A DNA stretch of 64,000 bases from an uncultured Prevotellaceae bacterium (GTDB lineage Bacteria; Bacteroidota; Bacteroidia; Bacteroidales; Bacteroidaceae), in contig ONLU01000009.1 of assembly GCA_900318795.1 (NCBI GenBank), forward strand, positions 1 to 64,000. The letters are read 5' to 3'. Position 1 is the stretch's first letter, and each line of letters starts with the position of its first letter. The notes under the pieces were generated by a model. That model saw only the letters and a program-made list of their open reading frames with translations, ran no database searches and was not told the DNA's origin. The position numbers were made by a program, and so were the translations under genes. This document shows positions 54,095 to 62,358 of this stretch, piece after piece.

Positions 54095-55798
54095 ATGAAG
54101 AAATATATAGGATTTTCAATCATTGCGCTAAGCATGGGACTGGCTTCCTGCAACGACTATCTGGACAGACTACCTGATGATCGTGCGGAGATTGACACTG
54201 AGAAGAAAGTAGCGCAATTCCTGGTATCCGCCTATCCGGTACGTTCTGCTGATTACGTCATGGAAATTGCCTCTGATAATGTACAGGACAATGGTACCCA
54301 ATATTCGGCACAAGACTACCAGACATATATCTACAACTGGAAACCAGTACTGACGACTAGTTGGGAAAGTACCCAGTGGATATGGAATTATCACTACATG
54401 GCAGCAGCTGCAGCCAACCAGGCACTGGCAAGTATCGGTGAACAGGGCAATCCTGCAAGTCTGAACGGATGTCGTGCAGAGGCTCTGCTGTGCCGTGCCT
54501 ATGCCATCTTCCGTATGAGCAACGTTTTCTGTATGGCTTATGATCCCACCAAAGCAGACAAATATGTAGGACTGCCTTACCCAAAAGCTCCTGGTGTAAG
54601 TGTGGCAGAGCGTGGAACATTACAACAGTTGTACGAGAATATCAATGCTGATATTGAGGAAGCCCTTCCGTTGTTGGATGATGCTCACCTGGTATCACCT
54701 AAGTATCATTTCAACAGCAAGGCTGCCTATGCTTTCGCTGCCCGTTTCAATCTTTATTTCCATAAGTACGACAAAGCTATCCAGTATGCCACTGCCGCCA
54801 TTGGCAGCAATCCACTCGGTGTCCTGCGTAACTATGCACAGTATCAGAACCTAGCTGGTGTTGATGACATCAACAACGCCTATGTTGCTGCATCAGAGCC
54901 GGCAAACTTCTTAATGATAACTGCAAACTCGTTGGTTGGACGTGCGTTTTATTCCTCTTCCTACCACCGTTATGCCACCCATATCGATCTGTGGAGAAAC
55001 GAGCTAACACGTGCTGTCGGTATGCCTTGGGGTGAGGGGTACGATAATAATACCCTCTATCAAGCAAAACTTCTTTATGGCTCTACGCAAGCTGCATACA
55101 TGCCTTTCATGGTAGAATTCTTTGCTGTAACCGATAAAGTTGCGAACACGGGTACACCTTATATCGTTGATGTAGTGTTCAATGCTGACGAGACCCTGCT
55201 TGTCCGTGCAGAGGCATACGCACTGCAAAAGAACTATGCAAAGGCTCTTGAGGACATGAACTATTGGATTACTTCTCACTGTGCCGAATCTTCTGGAACA
55301 GCCAAACGTCCAACCTTGACGGAGGAATCTGTTAACACGGCTCTCAACAAAATTGACTACACTCCAGAAATTGTCTATACGACTAAAGAGCGTACTGTAA
55401 AGAAACACTTACAGCCACAAGGATTCACTGTAGAGAGTGGAACACAGGAGAACATCATCCAGTTAATACTGCATATGCGCCGTATCGAGACATGGCAGCA
55501 GGGCTTGCGTTTCCAGGATTTGAAGCGCTATGGTATTGCATTCAGTCATAATATCAGCGGTGGTGACCCTATCGTATTCAAGGCAGGAGACTCACGTGGT
55601 GCCTTCCAGATTCCACAGGATGCCATCGAGGCTGGTATCGCCCCCAATGTCTATGAGGACGCAACGACTCTAATAGCGGTATTTAGTCATCTAACAAAAA
55701 CAGAGAACAGTTATGAAAAAAACAATATTATCACTACTGAGCATGTTGGCACTGGTTGTCTTGGTGACCTCATGCAAGAGCGACGATGTTTCCAGTGA
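54095..55798 (+). CDS. SusD/RagB-family outer-membrane lipoprotein
   Basis: The 567-residue protein has a lipoprotein signal ending LASC (Cys16) and the SusD TPR-like helical fold: AAAANQALASI, CRAEALLCRAYAIFRMSNVF, KAAYAFAARFNLY, ADETLLVRAEAYALQ and ETWQQGLRFQDLKRYG. It forms the lid of the SusC pore and binds the nutrient. The usual SusD ending is visible (GAFQIPQDAIEAGIAPN), but the frame continues for about 45 unlike residues and runs 86 bases into the next gene. This tail may reflect a frameshift near 55640 (a C5 run) that removed the native stop. Confidence 0.85.
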   Translation: MKKYIGFSIIALSMGLASCNDYLDRLPDDRAEIDTEKKVAQFLVSAYPVRSADYVMEIASDNVQDNGTQYSAQDYQTYIYNWKPVLTTSWESTQWIWNYHYMAAAAANQALASIGEQGNPASLNGCRAEALLCRAYAIFRMSNVFCMAYDPTKADKYVGLPYPKAPGVSVAERGTLQQLYENINADIEEALPLLDDAHLVSPKYHFNSKAAYAFAARFNLYFHKYDKAIQYATAAIGSNPLGVLRNYAQYQNLAGVDDINNAYVAASEPANFLMITANSLVGRAFYSSSYHRYATHIDLWRNELTRAVGMPWGEGYDNNTLYQAKLLYGSTQAAYMPFMVEFFAVTDKVANTGTPYIVDVVFNADETLLVRAEAYALQKNYAKALEDMNYWITSHCAESSGTAKRPTLTEESVNTALNKIDYTPEIVYTTKERTVKKHLQPQGFTVESGTQENIIQLILHMRRIETWQQGLRFQDLKRYGIAFSHNISGGDPIVFKAGDSRGAFQIPQDAIEAGIAPNVYEDATTLIAVFSHLTKTENSYEKNNIITTEHVGTGCLGDLMQERRCFQ

Positions 55799-56819
55799 GA
55801 GCATTTTCAAAACTGAGGAGCAGCCCAAGAATGAGTTTGATACATGGCTCTATAAAAATTTCACACAGCCTTATAATATCGAGTTCCGCTACCGCTACCA
55901 GGATAGTGAGACTGATAACTACTATAATGTAGTACCCGCTGACCCGGAAAAGGCAAAGGCACTGGCCATTTTGGTCAAGGAATTATGGATTGGAGCCTAC
56001 GAGTCCGTTTTTGGACCGGAGTTTATCAAACAATACGGACCTAAGGTGTATCAACTTTTGGGTTCCCCTGAGTTCAACTCAAATGAGAGCATCGTTTTGG
56101 GATATGCTGAGAGTGGTGTAAAGATTACCTTGTTCCGTGTCAACGAGATAGATGTGGATAACATCTACGTCAACACCACGGATGCCTTCCGCGATCACTA
56201 TGCTCTTCCGATGGACCTGAATCACTGGTTCTTCCACACGATGCACCATGAATTCTGTCATATCCTAACCCAAACGAAGGACTATCCGACTGACTTCCGT
56301 GAAATTTCAGCAGGTAACTATCACACCAGCGACTGGGTAAACGTGAAGGATGCCGATGCACCGAAACAGGGTTTCGTCACTGGATATGCCAGTGGTGAGT
56401 ATAACGAGGACTTCGCAGAGGTATTCGCTACTTACGTGACTTCCAACGACGTGGTATGGAATCAGATACTGAATGCATCTCGTATTGTGACTGGTTCAAC
56501 GACAAAGCTTGACAAAGACGGTAATCCTGTCTATAAACTGGATGCCGATGGCAATAGGATTATCAAGGACTACTTGTATGACCAGGATGGCAACCGTCTT
56601 GTGCAGCTGATTGACGGCAAGTTGTATTATGCCTATGAGTATGAGGTGGAAACGATTGACACCTACGATGACACCTACTACAATATGATTATCAAGAAAC
56701 TGGACATGGTCAGAGACTATATGAAGGATAGTTGGGGTATCAGCCTTGACGATTTGCGCAATGAGGTTCTCCGTCGTACAGAGAATGTATATAACCTGGA
56801 TTTGAAAACCCTTAAATAA
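55713..56819 (+). CDS. Putative zinc-binding metallopeptidase lipoprotein (Mx1-type)
   Basis: The 368-residue protein has a lipoprotein signal ending VTSC (Cys21) and the zinc motif HHEFCHIL (His179, Glu180, His183) with a downstream ligand region YNEDFAEVFATYV. The protein family (putative zinc-binding metallo-peptidase) is regularly found behind SusC/SusD and before DUF4302 in Bacteroidota, the order seen here. It is probably a surface peptidase that trims substrate for the SusCD transporter. Its start lies inside the susD 3' end. Confidence 0.85.
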   Translation: MKKTILSLLSMLALVVLVTSCKSDDVSSESIFKTEEQPKNEFDTWLYKNFTQPYNIEFRYRYQDSETDNYYNVVPADPEKAKALAILVKELWIGAYESVFGPEFIKQYGPKVYQLLGSPEFNSNESIVLGYAESGVKITLFRVNEIDVDNIYVNTTDAFRDHYALPMDLNHWFFHTMHHEFCHILTQTKDYPTDFREISAGNYHTSDWVNVKDADAPKQGFVTGYASGEYNEDFAEVFATYVTSNDVVWNQILNASRIVTGSTTKLDKDGNPVYKLDADGNRIIKDYLYDQDGNRLVQLIDGKLYYAYEYEVETIDTYDDTYYNMIIKKLDMVRDYMKDSWGISLDDLRNEVLRRTENVYNLDLKTLK

Positions 56820-56831
56820 CACTACAAGCGT

Positions 56832-58069
56832 ATGAAAAAGATATTGAATATTCTATTGATACTGGCTCTTTCAGTAATATATACATCTTGTAGCAACGAG
56901 GTGGACGATGTATTCGACAAGTCTTCTGCCCTGCGTATGCAGGAGGCTTTGAAGAACTACAAAGCCGTATTGACAGCTCCTGCCAACGGTTGGCTGATGG
57001 AGTATTATGGTAATACAGACTACGGTGGCTACAATATGTTTGTCAAGTTTGGCGAAGATAACAATGTGAAGGTCGCCAATGAAGTCTATGGAGCAGGAAA
57101 TTCTGCCACTTCCCATTACAAGTTGGAGCAAAGTGGCGGTGTTGTCCTCTCGTTTGACGAGTTCAACGAGATTTTCCATTTCTTCTCTGACCCCGATAAC
57201 AAGTTAGAAGTCGGTAACAAAGGCAAGGGAATGGAAGGTGACTTGGAGTTCCGCATCATCTCGGCTACGGCTGACAGTGTTGTGATGACAGGCAAGAAGC
57301 ATGGTACCAAGATTGTCATGACTCCTGTTAAAGCCGAAACCGATTGGGATTCTTACCTTGCTAAGGTAACTCAGGCAGAGTCTGATATGGCTTTTGCTTC
57401 ATATTTCTTCAATGTCGGTGACGAAGTCGCTGAAGTCAGCGCCTCATATCACATGCTGACATTCACCTACACCACTGAGGATGGCGAATTGGTAACCGTT
57501 GACGCTCCCTACATCCTGAGACCTGATGGATATCATCTCTATAAGCCTGTCACTGTACTTGGTAGGACGATTACCGATTTCACATACAAAGGCGGTGATG
57601 ATTATCTGTTTACCACCAATGATGCTGAAGCCGTCATGAGAGGCTATGTCATGCCGCTGAGCGAGGCATTCCTTACTGGCAACTGGTATATCAGCTACGC
57701 CAACATGTGTGACGCGATGAAGGAATACTGGGACTATGCAGCTCCTGGACATCTGGCAAAAGAAGGTGATACTGGTCTGGCTTTGACATGGCTCCTGAGG
57801 CTCTGTCCGATACTCAGATCAAATTGACACTTACCGGTTGGGCTGGATCAAGTGCACAACAAAATAATGCAAAATACTATTGGGCTAGTAAGTCAGATGA
57901 TGGTGTTTACTATTTCCGCTACTTCATCTTACCACTCCCAGGTACTTATAACATGGAGGCAAACGATGTTCGCAACCCGACTATGATTAAGCTTACTGAT
58001 GTTGAAGATCCTACATATTACTATGTGTTGACAAAGCAGGCATATCCTGCTACACAAGGTATGAAATAA
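56832..58069 (+). pseudogene. DUF4302 lipoprotein, frame-disrupted
   Basis: The first frame (56832-57827) starts with a lipoprotein signal ending YTSC and has the DUF4302 features RMQEALKNYKAVLTAPANGW, LMEYYGN and FNEIFHFFSDP. The C-terminal part is in another frame (MAPEALSDTQIKLTLTGWAG on, to the stop at 58069), giving the end KQAYPATQGMK. The change falls near 57780 (ggctttgac). A one-base indel would restore a single frame of about 415 residues, a typical length for the family. DUF4302 proteins are surface lipoproteins of SusCD loci, probably accessory binding proteins. Confidence 0.8.
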
Positions 58070-58098
58070 AGGTCGTTTCATCCTAAGGACTAAGAAAC

Positions 58099-58145
58099 TC
58101 AGGGCAGGAATCTCAACGATTACCTGCCCTGAGTCTTTTTTCACG
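58099..58145 (-). repeat. Right copy of the 47-bp inverted repeat; operon terminator
   Basis: Inverse copy of 50395-50441 (45 of 47 identical). On the plus strand it is a hairpin followed by T6 (58136-58141), 30 bases after the DUF4302 stop, and so acts as the terminator of the susC operon. Confidence 0.85.
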
Positions 58146-58152
58146 CAGAAAG

Positions 58153-58184
58153 TTTGGCGAGGTCGGAATTAGTGAGTACCTTTG
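58153..58184 (+). promoter_or_regulatory. Promoter of the M6 peptidase gene; near-leaderless
   Basis: TTTG (58153-58156), 20 bases, then TACCTTTG (58177-58184), five bases before the ATG. It begins eight bases beyond the right inverted repeat. Confidence 0.7.
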
Positions 58185-58189
58185 TAGCC

Positions 58190-59971
58190 ATGAAAAAGTT
58201 TCCGCAGAGTTATGTATTCCCTTCTATACGTGGTTTGTTGCTAGCTGTATGCTTATTCCAACTGACTTGTCTTAGGGCGGTGCCGGCCCATCCGGGCAAG
58301 TTGCAGGTACGTCAGCCTGACGGCACCATGTTGACCCTCTGTCTCAAGGGCGACGAGTGGTGTCACTACCACACGACGGCTGACGGATATACCGTTGTGA
58401 AAGACCAGCGAGGACACTATGTCTACGCTGAACTGGAGGATGAAGTACTGAAACCGACTGCGATGACTGCTCATGACGAGGGAGAGCGCTCTGCCGAAGA
58501 AGTAGCTTTCTTGGAGAATATGCCCGTCCGGCAGGTGCCTGCCATGACGCCACAAATTCTGTCCATGAAGCAGCAGGCCGCTCAGGCCACTGTGGAACAT
58601 GTTGCACGGCGGCGTGCAGGAGGGACGAACTTTGCCAACTTCAAGGGGCTCATCATCCTTGCCGAATATAAAGACCAAAAGTTCTCACGCAAAGACTATA
58701 AGCAACTGATGGACGACATGGCCAACAAGGAAGGGTATACCGGTTTTGATGATATAGAGTGTACTGGCAGTGTGCGCGACTATTTCTTCGACAACAGCAA
58801 CGGCCAGTTTAAGCCGGAATTTACGGTGGTAGGTCCATATACCCTTGACTACAGCCAGTATTATGCTGAAGGAACTAAGAACGGCTCTACGCTGGTTCGG
58901 GCAGCGGTCAATGCTGCCGATGCCGATGTGAACTATCAGGAGTTTGACGGCGATGGTGACGGTTCTGTTGATTTGGTATTCGTCATCTTTGCCGGCCAGG
59001 GTGCCAACTTTACCGGCAATGACGAGCGGCTTATTTGGCCTCATCGATTTAACTTTTTCAGGAACAAGAAAGATGGTGTCTATGTGAGTGACTATGCCTG
59101 TGCTGTCGAACTTTACGGTTATACCAGCAAGCCAGAGACTGTCCTGATTGACGGCATAGGCACTATCTGTCATGAGTTCAGCCATGTGTTGGGACTGCCT
59201 GATTTCTATGATGCCGACTACGAGGAAGACGGCCAGAGTAACGACCCTGGCGACTGGTCTGTCATGGCCGCAGGGTGCTATGCCAACTACGACCGCACTC
59301 CCGTGGGCTATTCGCTCTATGAGCGTTATGCCGTAGGATTCATGGACGAACCTCCCGTCATCAGCAGCCCGGGCAATATGATGCTCGATCCGCTGCCGCT
59401 TCTAACCGCCTGCTCGGGTTATCGCATCAATACCCCAGTGGACAACGAATTCTTCCTGTTGGAGAACCGCCAACAGGCGGCTTTCAAGTGGGATGCTTTT
59501 CTGCCTGGCAGCGGTATGCTGGTACACCGGGTGGACAAGACCAAGACTTCTGTATGGGATTATAATACCGTCAATACTAATCCCGACCATAACTATTATG
59601 AGTTGGTGCGGGCAGGCGGTGCACATTCCTATACGTATAAAGAGAAACGGCATTTTGAGTCGACTGCTGCCGATGTGTTCCCCGGGGATGACCATGTTAC
59701 GGAGTTGGGCAATGCGACTTCCCCAGCTAATCTTCTCTCGTGGTCAGGTAAACCATGTACCTACGAGTTGTCGAATATCCAAATGACTGATGAGGGCTTG
59801 ATAACCTTTGACGTTACAAGTACGGATATTTCTGAAGGTATTGTGGAACTCCGCACCCACACCCAGACCGTGCTTTCAGATGCCCCTCTCTACAATCTGC
59901 AAGGCCAGCGCGTCACCCGTCAGCACAAAGGGCTGCTTATTCAGGACGGAAAGAAGGTGCTGAGTAAGTAG
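58190..59971 (+). CDS. Secreted M6-family (immune inhibitor A-like) metalloprotease
   Basis: The 593-residue protein has a signal peptide (to about residue 30), an N-terminal propeptide with GYTVVKDQRGHYVYAEL, the M6 catalytic domain with HEFSH (328-332) followed by VLGLPDFYD, and the Met-turn WSVMAAG (356-362). A calcium-type loop FDGDGDGSVD (252-261) is also present. The C-terminal 30 residues (YNLQGQRVTRQHKGLLIQDG, then KKVLSK) resemble short type IX secretion sorting tails of Prevotella proteins. It is transcribed away from the SusCD operon and converges with tadA. Confidence 0.9.
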   Translation: MKKFPQSYVFPSIRGLLLAVCLFQLTCLRAVPAHPGKLQVRQPDGTMLTLCLKGDEWCHYHTTADGYTVVKDQRGHYVYAELEDEVLKPTAMTAHDEGERSAEEVAFLENMPVRQVPAMTPQILSMKQQAAQATVEHVARRRAGGTNFANFKGLIILAEYKDQKFSRKDYKQLMDDMANKEGYTGFDDIECTGSVRDYFFDNSNGQFKPEFTVVGPYTLDYSQYYAEGTKNGSTLVRAAVNAADADVNYQEFDGDGDGSVDLVFVIFAGQGANFTGNDERLIWPHRFNFFRNKKDGVYVSDYACAVELYGYTSKPETVLIDGIGTICHEFSHVLGLPDFYDADYEEDGQSNDPGDWSVMAAGCYANYDRTPVGYSLYERYAVGFMDEPPVISSPGNMMLDPLPLLTACSGYRINTPVDNEFFLLENRQQAAFKWDAFLPGSGMLVHRVDKTKTSVWDYNTVNTNPDHNYYELVRAGGAHSYTYKEKRHFESTAADVFPGDDHVTELGNATSPANLLSWSGKPCTYELSNIQMTDEGLITFDVTSTDISEGIVELRTHTQTVLSDAPLYNLQGQRVTRQHKGLLIQDGKKVLSK

Positions 59972-59984
59972 AGTAGTTTCTCTG

Positions 59985-60428
59985 CTACCGTTTCTGTTTG
60001 AAGAAGTCCTGCATGAGCTGGCGGCATTTCTCTTCCAAAATTCCACCTGTCACACGGCACTTGGGGTGTAGGGCACGGGGGGCGTAGGTGGTATAGCCCC
60101 GCTTCTCGTCACGACAACCGTAGACAATACGTGGTATCTGGCTCCAGCCTAAAGCTCCGGCACACATGGTACATGGCTCTACGGTAACATAAAGGGTACA
60201 ATCAGTCAGGTATTTTCCTCCTAACTCATTGGCTGCAGCAGTGATGGCCTGCATCTCGGCATGAGCCGTGACGTCGTGCAGTGTCTCCGTCAGGTTGTGC
60301 GCGCGGGCAATGACCCGGTCCTGACAGACCACAACGGCACCAATAGGTATCTCACCCTCGTCGAAGGCCTGCTGTGCCTCAGCCAGCGCCTTCCGCATGT
60401 ACATCTCATCCTTATTTTTTTCTTCCAT
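59985..60428 (-). CDS. tadA: tRNA adenosine(34) deaminase TadA
   Basis: TadA makes inosine at the wobble position of tRNA-Arg. The 147-residue protein has the zinc/catalytic motif HAEMQAI and the second motif PCTMCAGAL, plus IPIGAVVV at the start of the fold. Size and motifs are typical. The ATG is four bases after the promoter box. Confidence 0.93.
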   Translation of the reverse strand: MEEKNKDEMYMRKALAEAQQAFDEGEIPIGAVVVCQDRVIARAHNLTETLHDVTAHAEMQAITAAANELGGKYLTDCTLYVTVEPCTMCAGALGWSQIPRIVYGCRDEKRGYTTYAPRALHPKCRVTGGILEEKCRQLMQDFFKQKR

Positions 60429-60431
60429 GAT

Positions 60432-60463
60432 GCAAAAGTACGAAATATTTTTCGTACTTTTGC
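60432..60463. promoter_or_regulatory. Perfectly palindromic divergent promoter (tadA / birA)
   Basis: A 14-bp perfect inverted repeat (60432-60445 with 60450-60463) around tatt contains a TACTTTTG box on each strand (minus 60433-60440, plus 60455-60462). Each box is exactly four bases from its start codon. The two cores are so close (14 bases apart) that only one can be used at a time. Confidence 0.7.
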
Positions 60464-60466
60464 AAG

Positions 60467-61168
60467 GTGGAATGGAAAATAGTGCATATTGACGAGACGG
60501 ACTCTACCAACCGCTGGTTGAGAGAACAGGGTGGGGAAGAGAATATGGTTGTGTGGGCTGACTACCAGACGGCAGGACGTGGTTGTGGCACGAACCATTG
60601 GGAGAGCGAGCGAGGCAAGAACCTGACCTTCTCCATGCTGCTGCACCCCCACGATGTTCCGGCACAGAAGCAGTTCCGTATTTCAAGGGCTATCTCATTG
60701 GCCATCTGCAAGGCGTTGGGACAACATATCGGTGACCTGAGCATCAAGTGGCCCAATGACATCTATTGGCGTGACGGCAAGATAGGCGGCATCCTGATAG
60801 AGGTTACCCTTCAAGGGAACAAAGTGAAGGACTGCATTATCGGTATAGGACTGAATATCAACCAGCGCGTCTTCCGCAGTGATGCACCCAACCCGGTGTC
60901 TATGTGGCAAATCTGCGAGCAGGAGACCGACTGTGAACAACTGTTGCAGGAAATTCTTCAGGCTTTTCAGGAGTATATGGGCAAGTCAAACAAGGATGAG
61001 TACCAGTCTATGCTCTATCGTCGCAAGGGCTTTCATCCCTATGCCGACAAAGACGGTGCCTTTATGGCTGAGATTATTGATGTCGAGGACGATGGCCATT
61101 TGTTGCTGCGCGACGACAACGGACAGTTGCGTCGCTATGCCTTCAAGGAGGTGACGTTTGTAATTTAA
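60467..61168 (+). CDS. birA: Biotin--[acetyl-CoA-carboxylase] ligase (no DNA-binding domain)
   Basis: The 233-residue enzyme attaches biotin to carboxyl-carrier proteins. It shows GRGCGTNHWESERGKNLTFS (biotinyl-AMP loop), KWPNDIYWRDGKIGGILIE and the C-terminal small domain. The N-terminal helix-turn-helix of E. coli BirA is absent, so it should not repress. The start is GTG at 60467, four bases after the -7 box. Confidence 0.92.
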   Translation: MEWKIVHIDETDSTNRWLREQGGEENMVVWADYQTAGRGCGTNHWESERGKNLTFSMLLHPHDVPAQKQFRISRAISLAICKALGQHIGDLSIKWPNDIYWRDGKIGGILIEVTLQGNKVKDCIIGIGLNINQRVFRSDAPNPVSMWQICEQETDCEQLLQEILQAFQEYMGKSNKDEYQSMLYRRKGFHPYADKDGAFMAEIIDVEDDGHLLLRDDNGQLRRYAFKEVTFVI

Positions 61169-61226
61169 AATGGTGTGGTAATATAATAACGAAATAACTT
61201 AATAACGAAATAAAATAATCGGAACT

Positions 61227-61940
61227 ATGGCAAGATTTAAGAGAATTCTATTGAAGTTGTCAGGTGAGAGCCTGATGGGTAAGCAGGGCTATGGTATTGA
61301 CCCTGAGCGTCTGAGTGACTATGCTCGCCAGATTAAGGAAGTCAGCGAGATGGGTGTACAGATCGGTATCGTCATCGGTGGTGGTAACATCTTCCGTGGA
61401 CTGAGTGGCAGCCAGAAAGGCTTCGACCGTGTGAAGGGTGACCAGATGGGTATGTGTGCCACCGTCATCAATTCGCTGGCACTGAGCTCAGCCTTAGGGG
61501 CTATCGGTGTGAAAAACCGCGTGATGACGGCTATCCGCATGGAACCCATTGGTGAGTTCTATACCAAGTGGAAGGCCATCGAGGCTATGGAGGCTGGCTA
61601 TGTCTGCATCTTCTCTGCAGGTACTGGCTCTCCCTATTTCACTACCGATACCGGCTCCAGCCTGCGTGGTATCGAGATTGAGGCTGACGTGATGCTGAAG
61701 GGTACTCGCGTCGATGGTGTCTATACGGCCGACCCCGAGAAGGATCCCACCGCTACCAAGTTTGATGCCATTACTTATAAAGATGTACTCGCGCGAGGTC
61801 TGAAGGTGATGGACCTGACCGCCATCTGCATGTGTCAGGACAACAATCTGCCCATCTATGTCTTCAATATGGACATAGTCGGTAATCTGAAGAAAGTGAT
61901 GGATGGTGAGGAAATCGGTACGTTAGTCTATAATGGCTAA
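61227..61940 (+). CDS. pyrH: Uridylate kinase
   Basis: PyrH phosphorylates UMP to UDP. The 237-residue amino-acid-kinase-fold protein has [36 protein letters not shown]-like [14 protein letters not shown], and [18 protein letters not shown]. The preceding 60 bases hold two copies of aataacgaaata (61185-61211), also seen near 17670-17700, without known function. It ends 13 bases from the convergent DUF4834 gene. Confidence 0.96.
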   Translation: MARFKRILLKLSGESLMGKQGYGIDPERLSDYARQIKEVSEMGVQIGIVIGGGNIFRGLSGSQKGFDRVKGDQMGMCATVINSLALSSALGAIGVKNRVMTAIRMEPIGEFYTKWKAIEAMEAGYVCIFSAGTGSPYFTTDTGSSLRGIEIEADVMLKGTRVDGVYTADPEKDPTATKFDAITYKDVLARGLKVMDLTAICMCQDNNLPIYVFNMDIVGNLKKVMDGEEIGTLVYNG

Positions 61941-61953
61941 CTGCCCATGGTGA

Positions 61954-62331
61954 TTACGCCTCTTCGAACTCGACATATTCGCCATCGGAGTCGTCGAAAA
62001 TTTTGCGATTCTCGCGCTTCTCGTGATGGTGATCTATAATCGTTTCGCCCGTTGCCGTTTGCGTGTGACGGGCGGTTTGCTGTTTTGAGCTCTGATTGCT
62101 TTGAGTATTCTGACTATTCTGGGAACTCTGAGCATTCTGATTGCTCTGAGGCTGTGCGCGCTGGCTATACTGTTGACGCTTGCGTCCTACCTCGTCGCGG
62201 AACTGCTGTTCCCGTTTGTCGGCAGCTTGCTGGACAGCTTTGTGGACTTGCTTGATTTTTCTGATGACAGTGCCTCCAACTAGCATTCCGATGAATACAA
62301 GGAGAAAGAACACAAATAGCAATATTTCCAT
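61954..62331 (-). CDS. DUF4834-like membrane protein
   Basis: The 125-residue protein has one N-terminal membrane segment (3-22), a charged linker (KIKQVHKAVQQAADKREQQF), a Gln/Asn/Ser-rich low-complexity stretch (about 57-90) and an acidic tail (DDSDGEYVEFEEA). Small proteins of this layout in Bacteroidota are called DUF4834; the function is unknown. It lies downstream of pssA, typical for the phylum. Confidence 0.7.
   Translation of the reverse strand: MEILLFVFFLLVFIGMLVGGTVIRKIKQVHKAVQQAADKREQQFRDEVGRKRQQYSQRAQPQSNQNAQSSQNSQNTQSNQSSKQQTARHTQTATGETIIDHHHEKRENRKIFDDSDGEYVEFEEA
62090..62160 (-). repeat. Degenerate CAGAAT/AGCAAT repeats inside the DUF4834 gene
   Basis: On the coding (minus) strand short imperfect repeats of CAGAAYxxTCAGAA encode SNQNAQSSQNSQNTQSNQSS. 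Such a tract could vary in length between strains. Confidence 0.55.
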
Positions 62332-62358
62332 AATTTAGGCTTTTAGTAGTTTTGTTAG

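Noticed and set aside
60432-60463. BirA operator
   Set aside because: The palindrome does not resemble the E. coli bio operator and this BirA has no DNA-binding domain.
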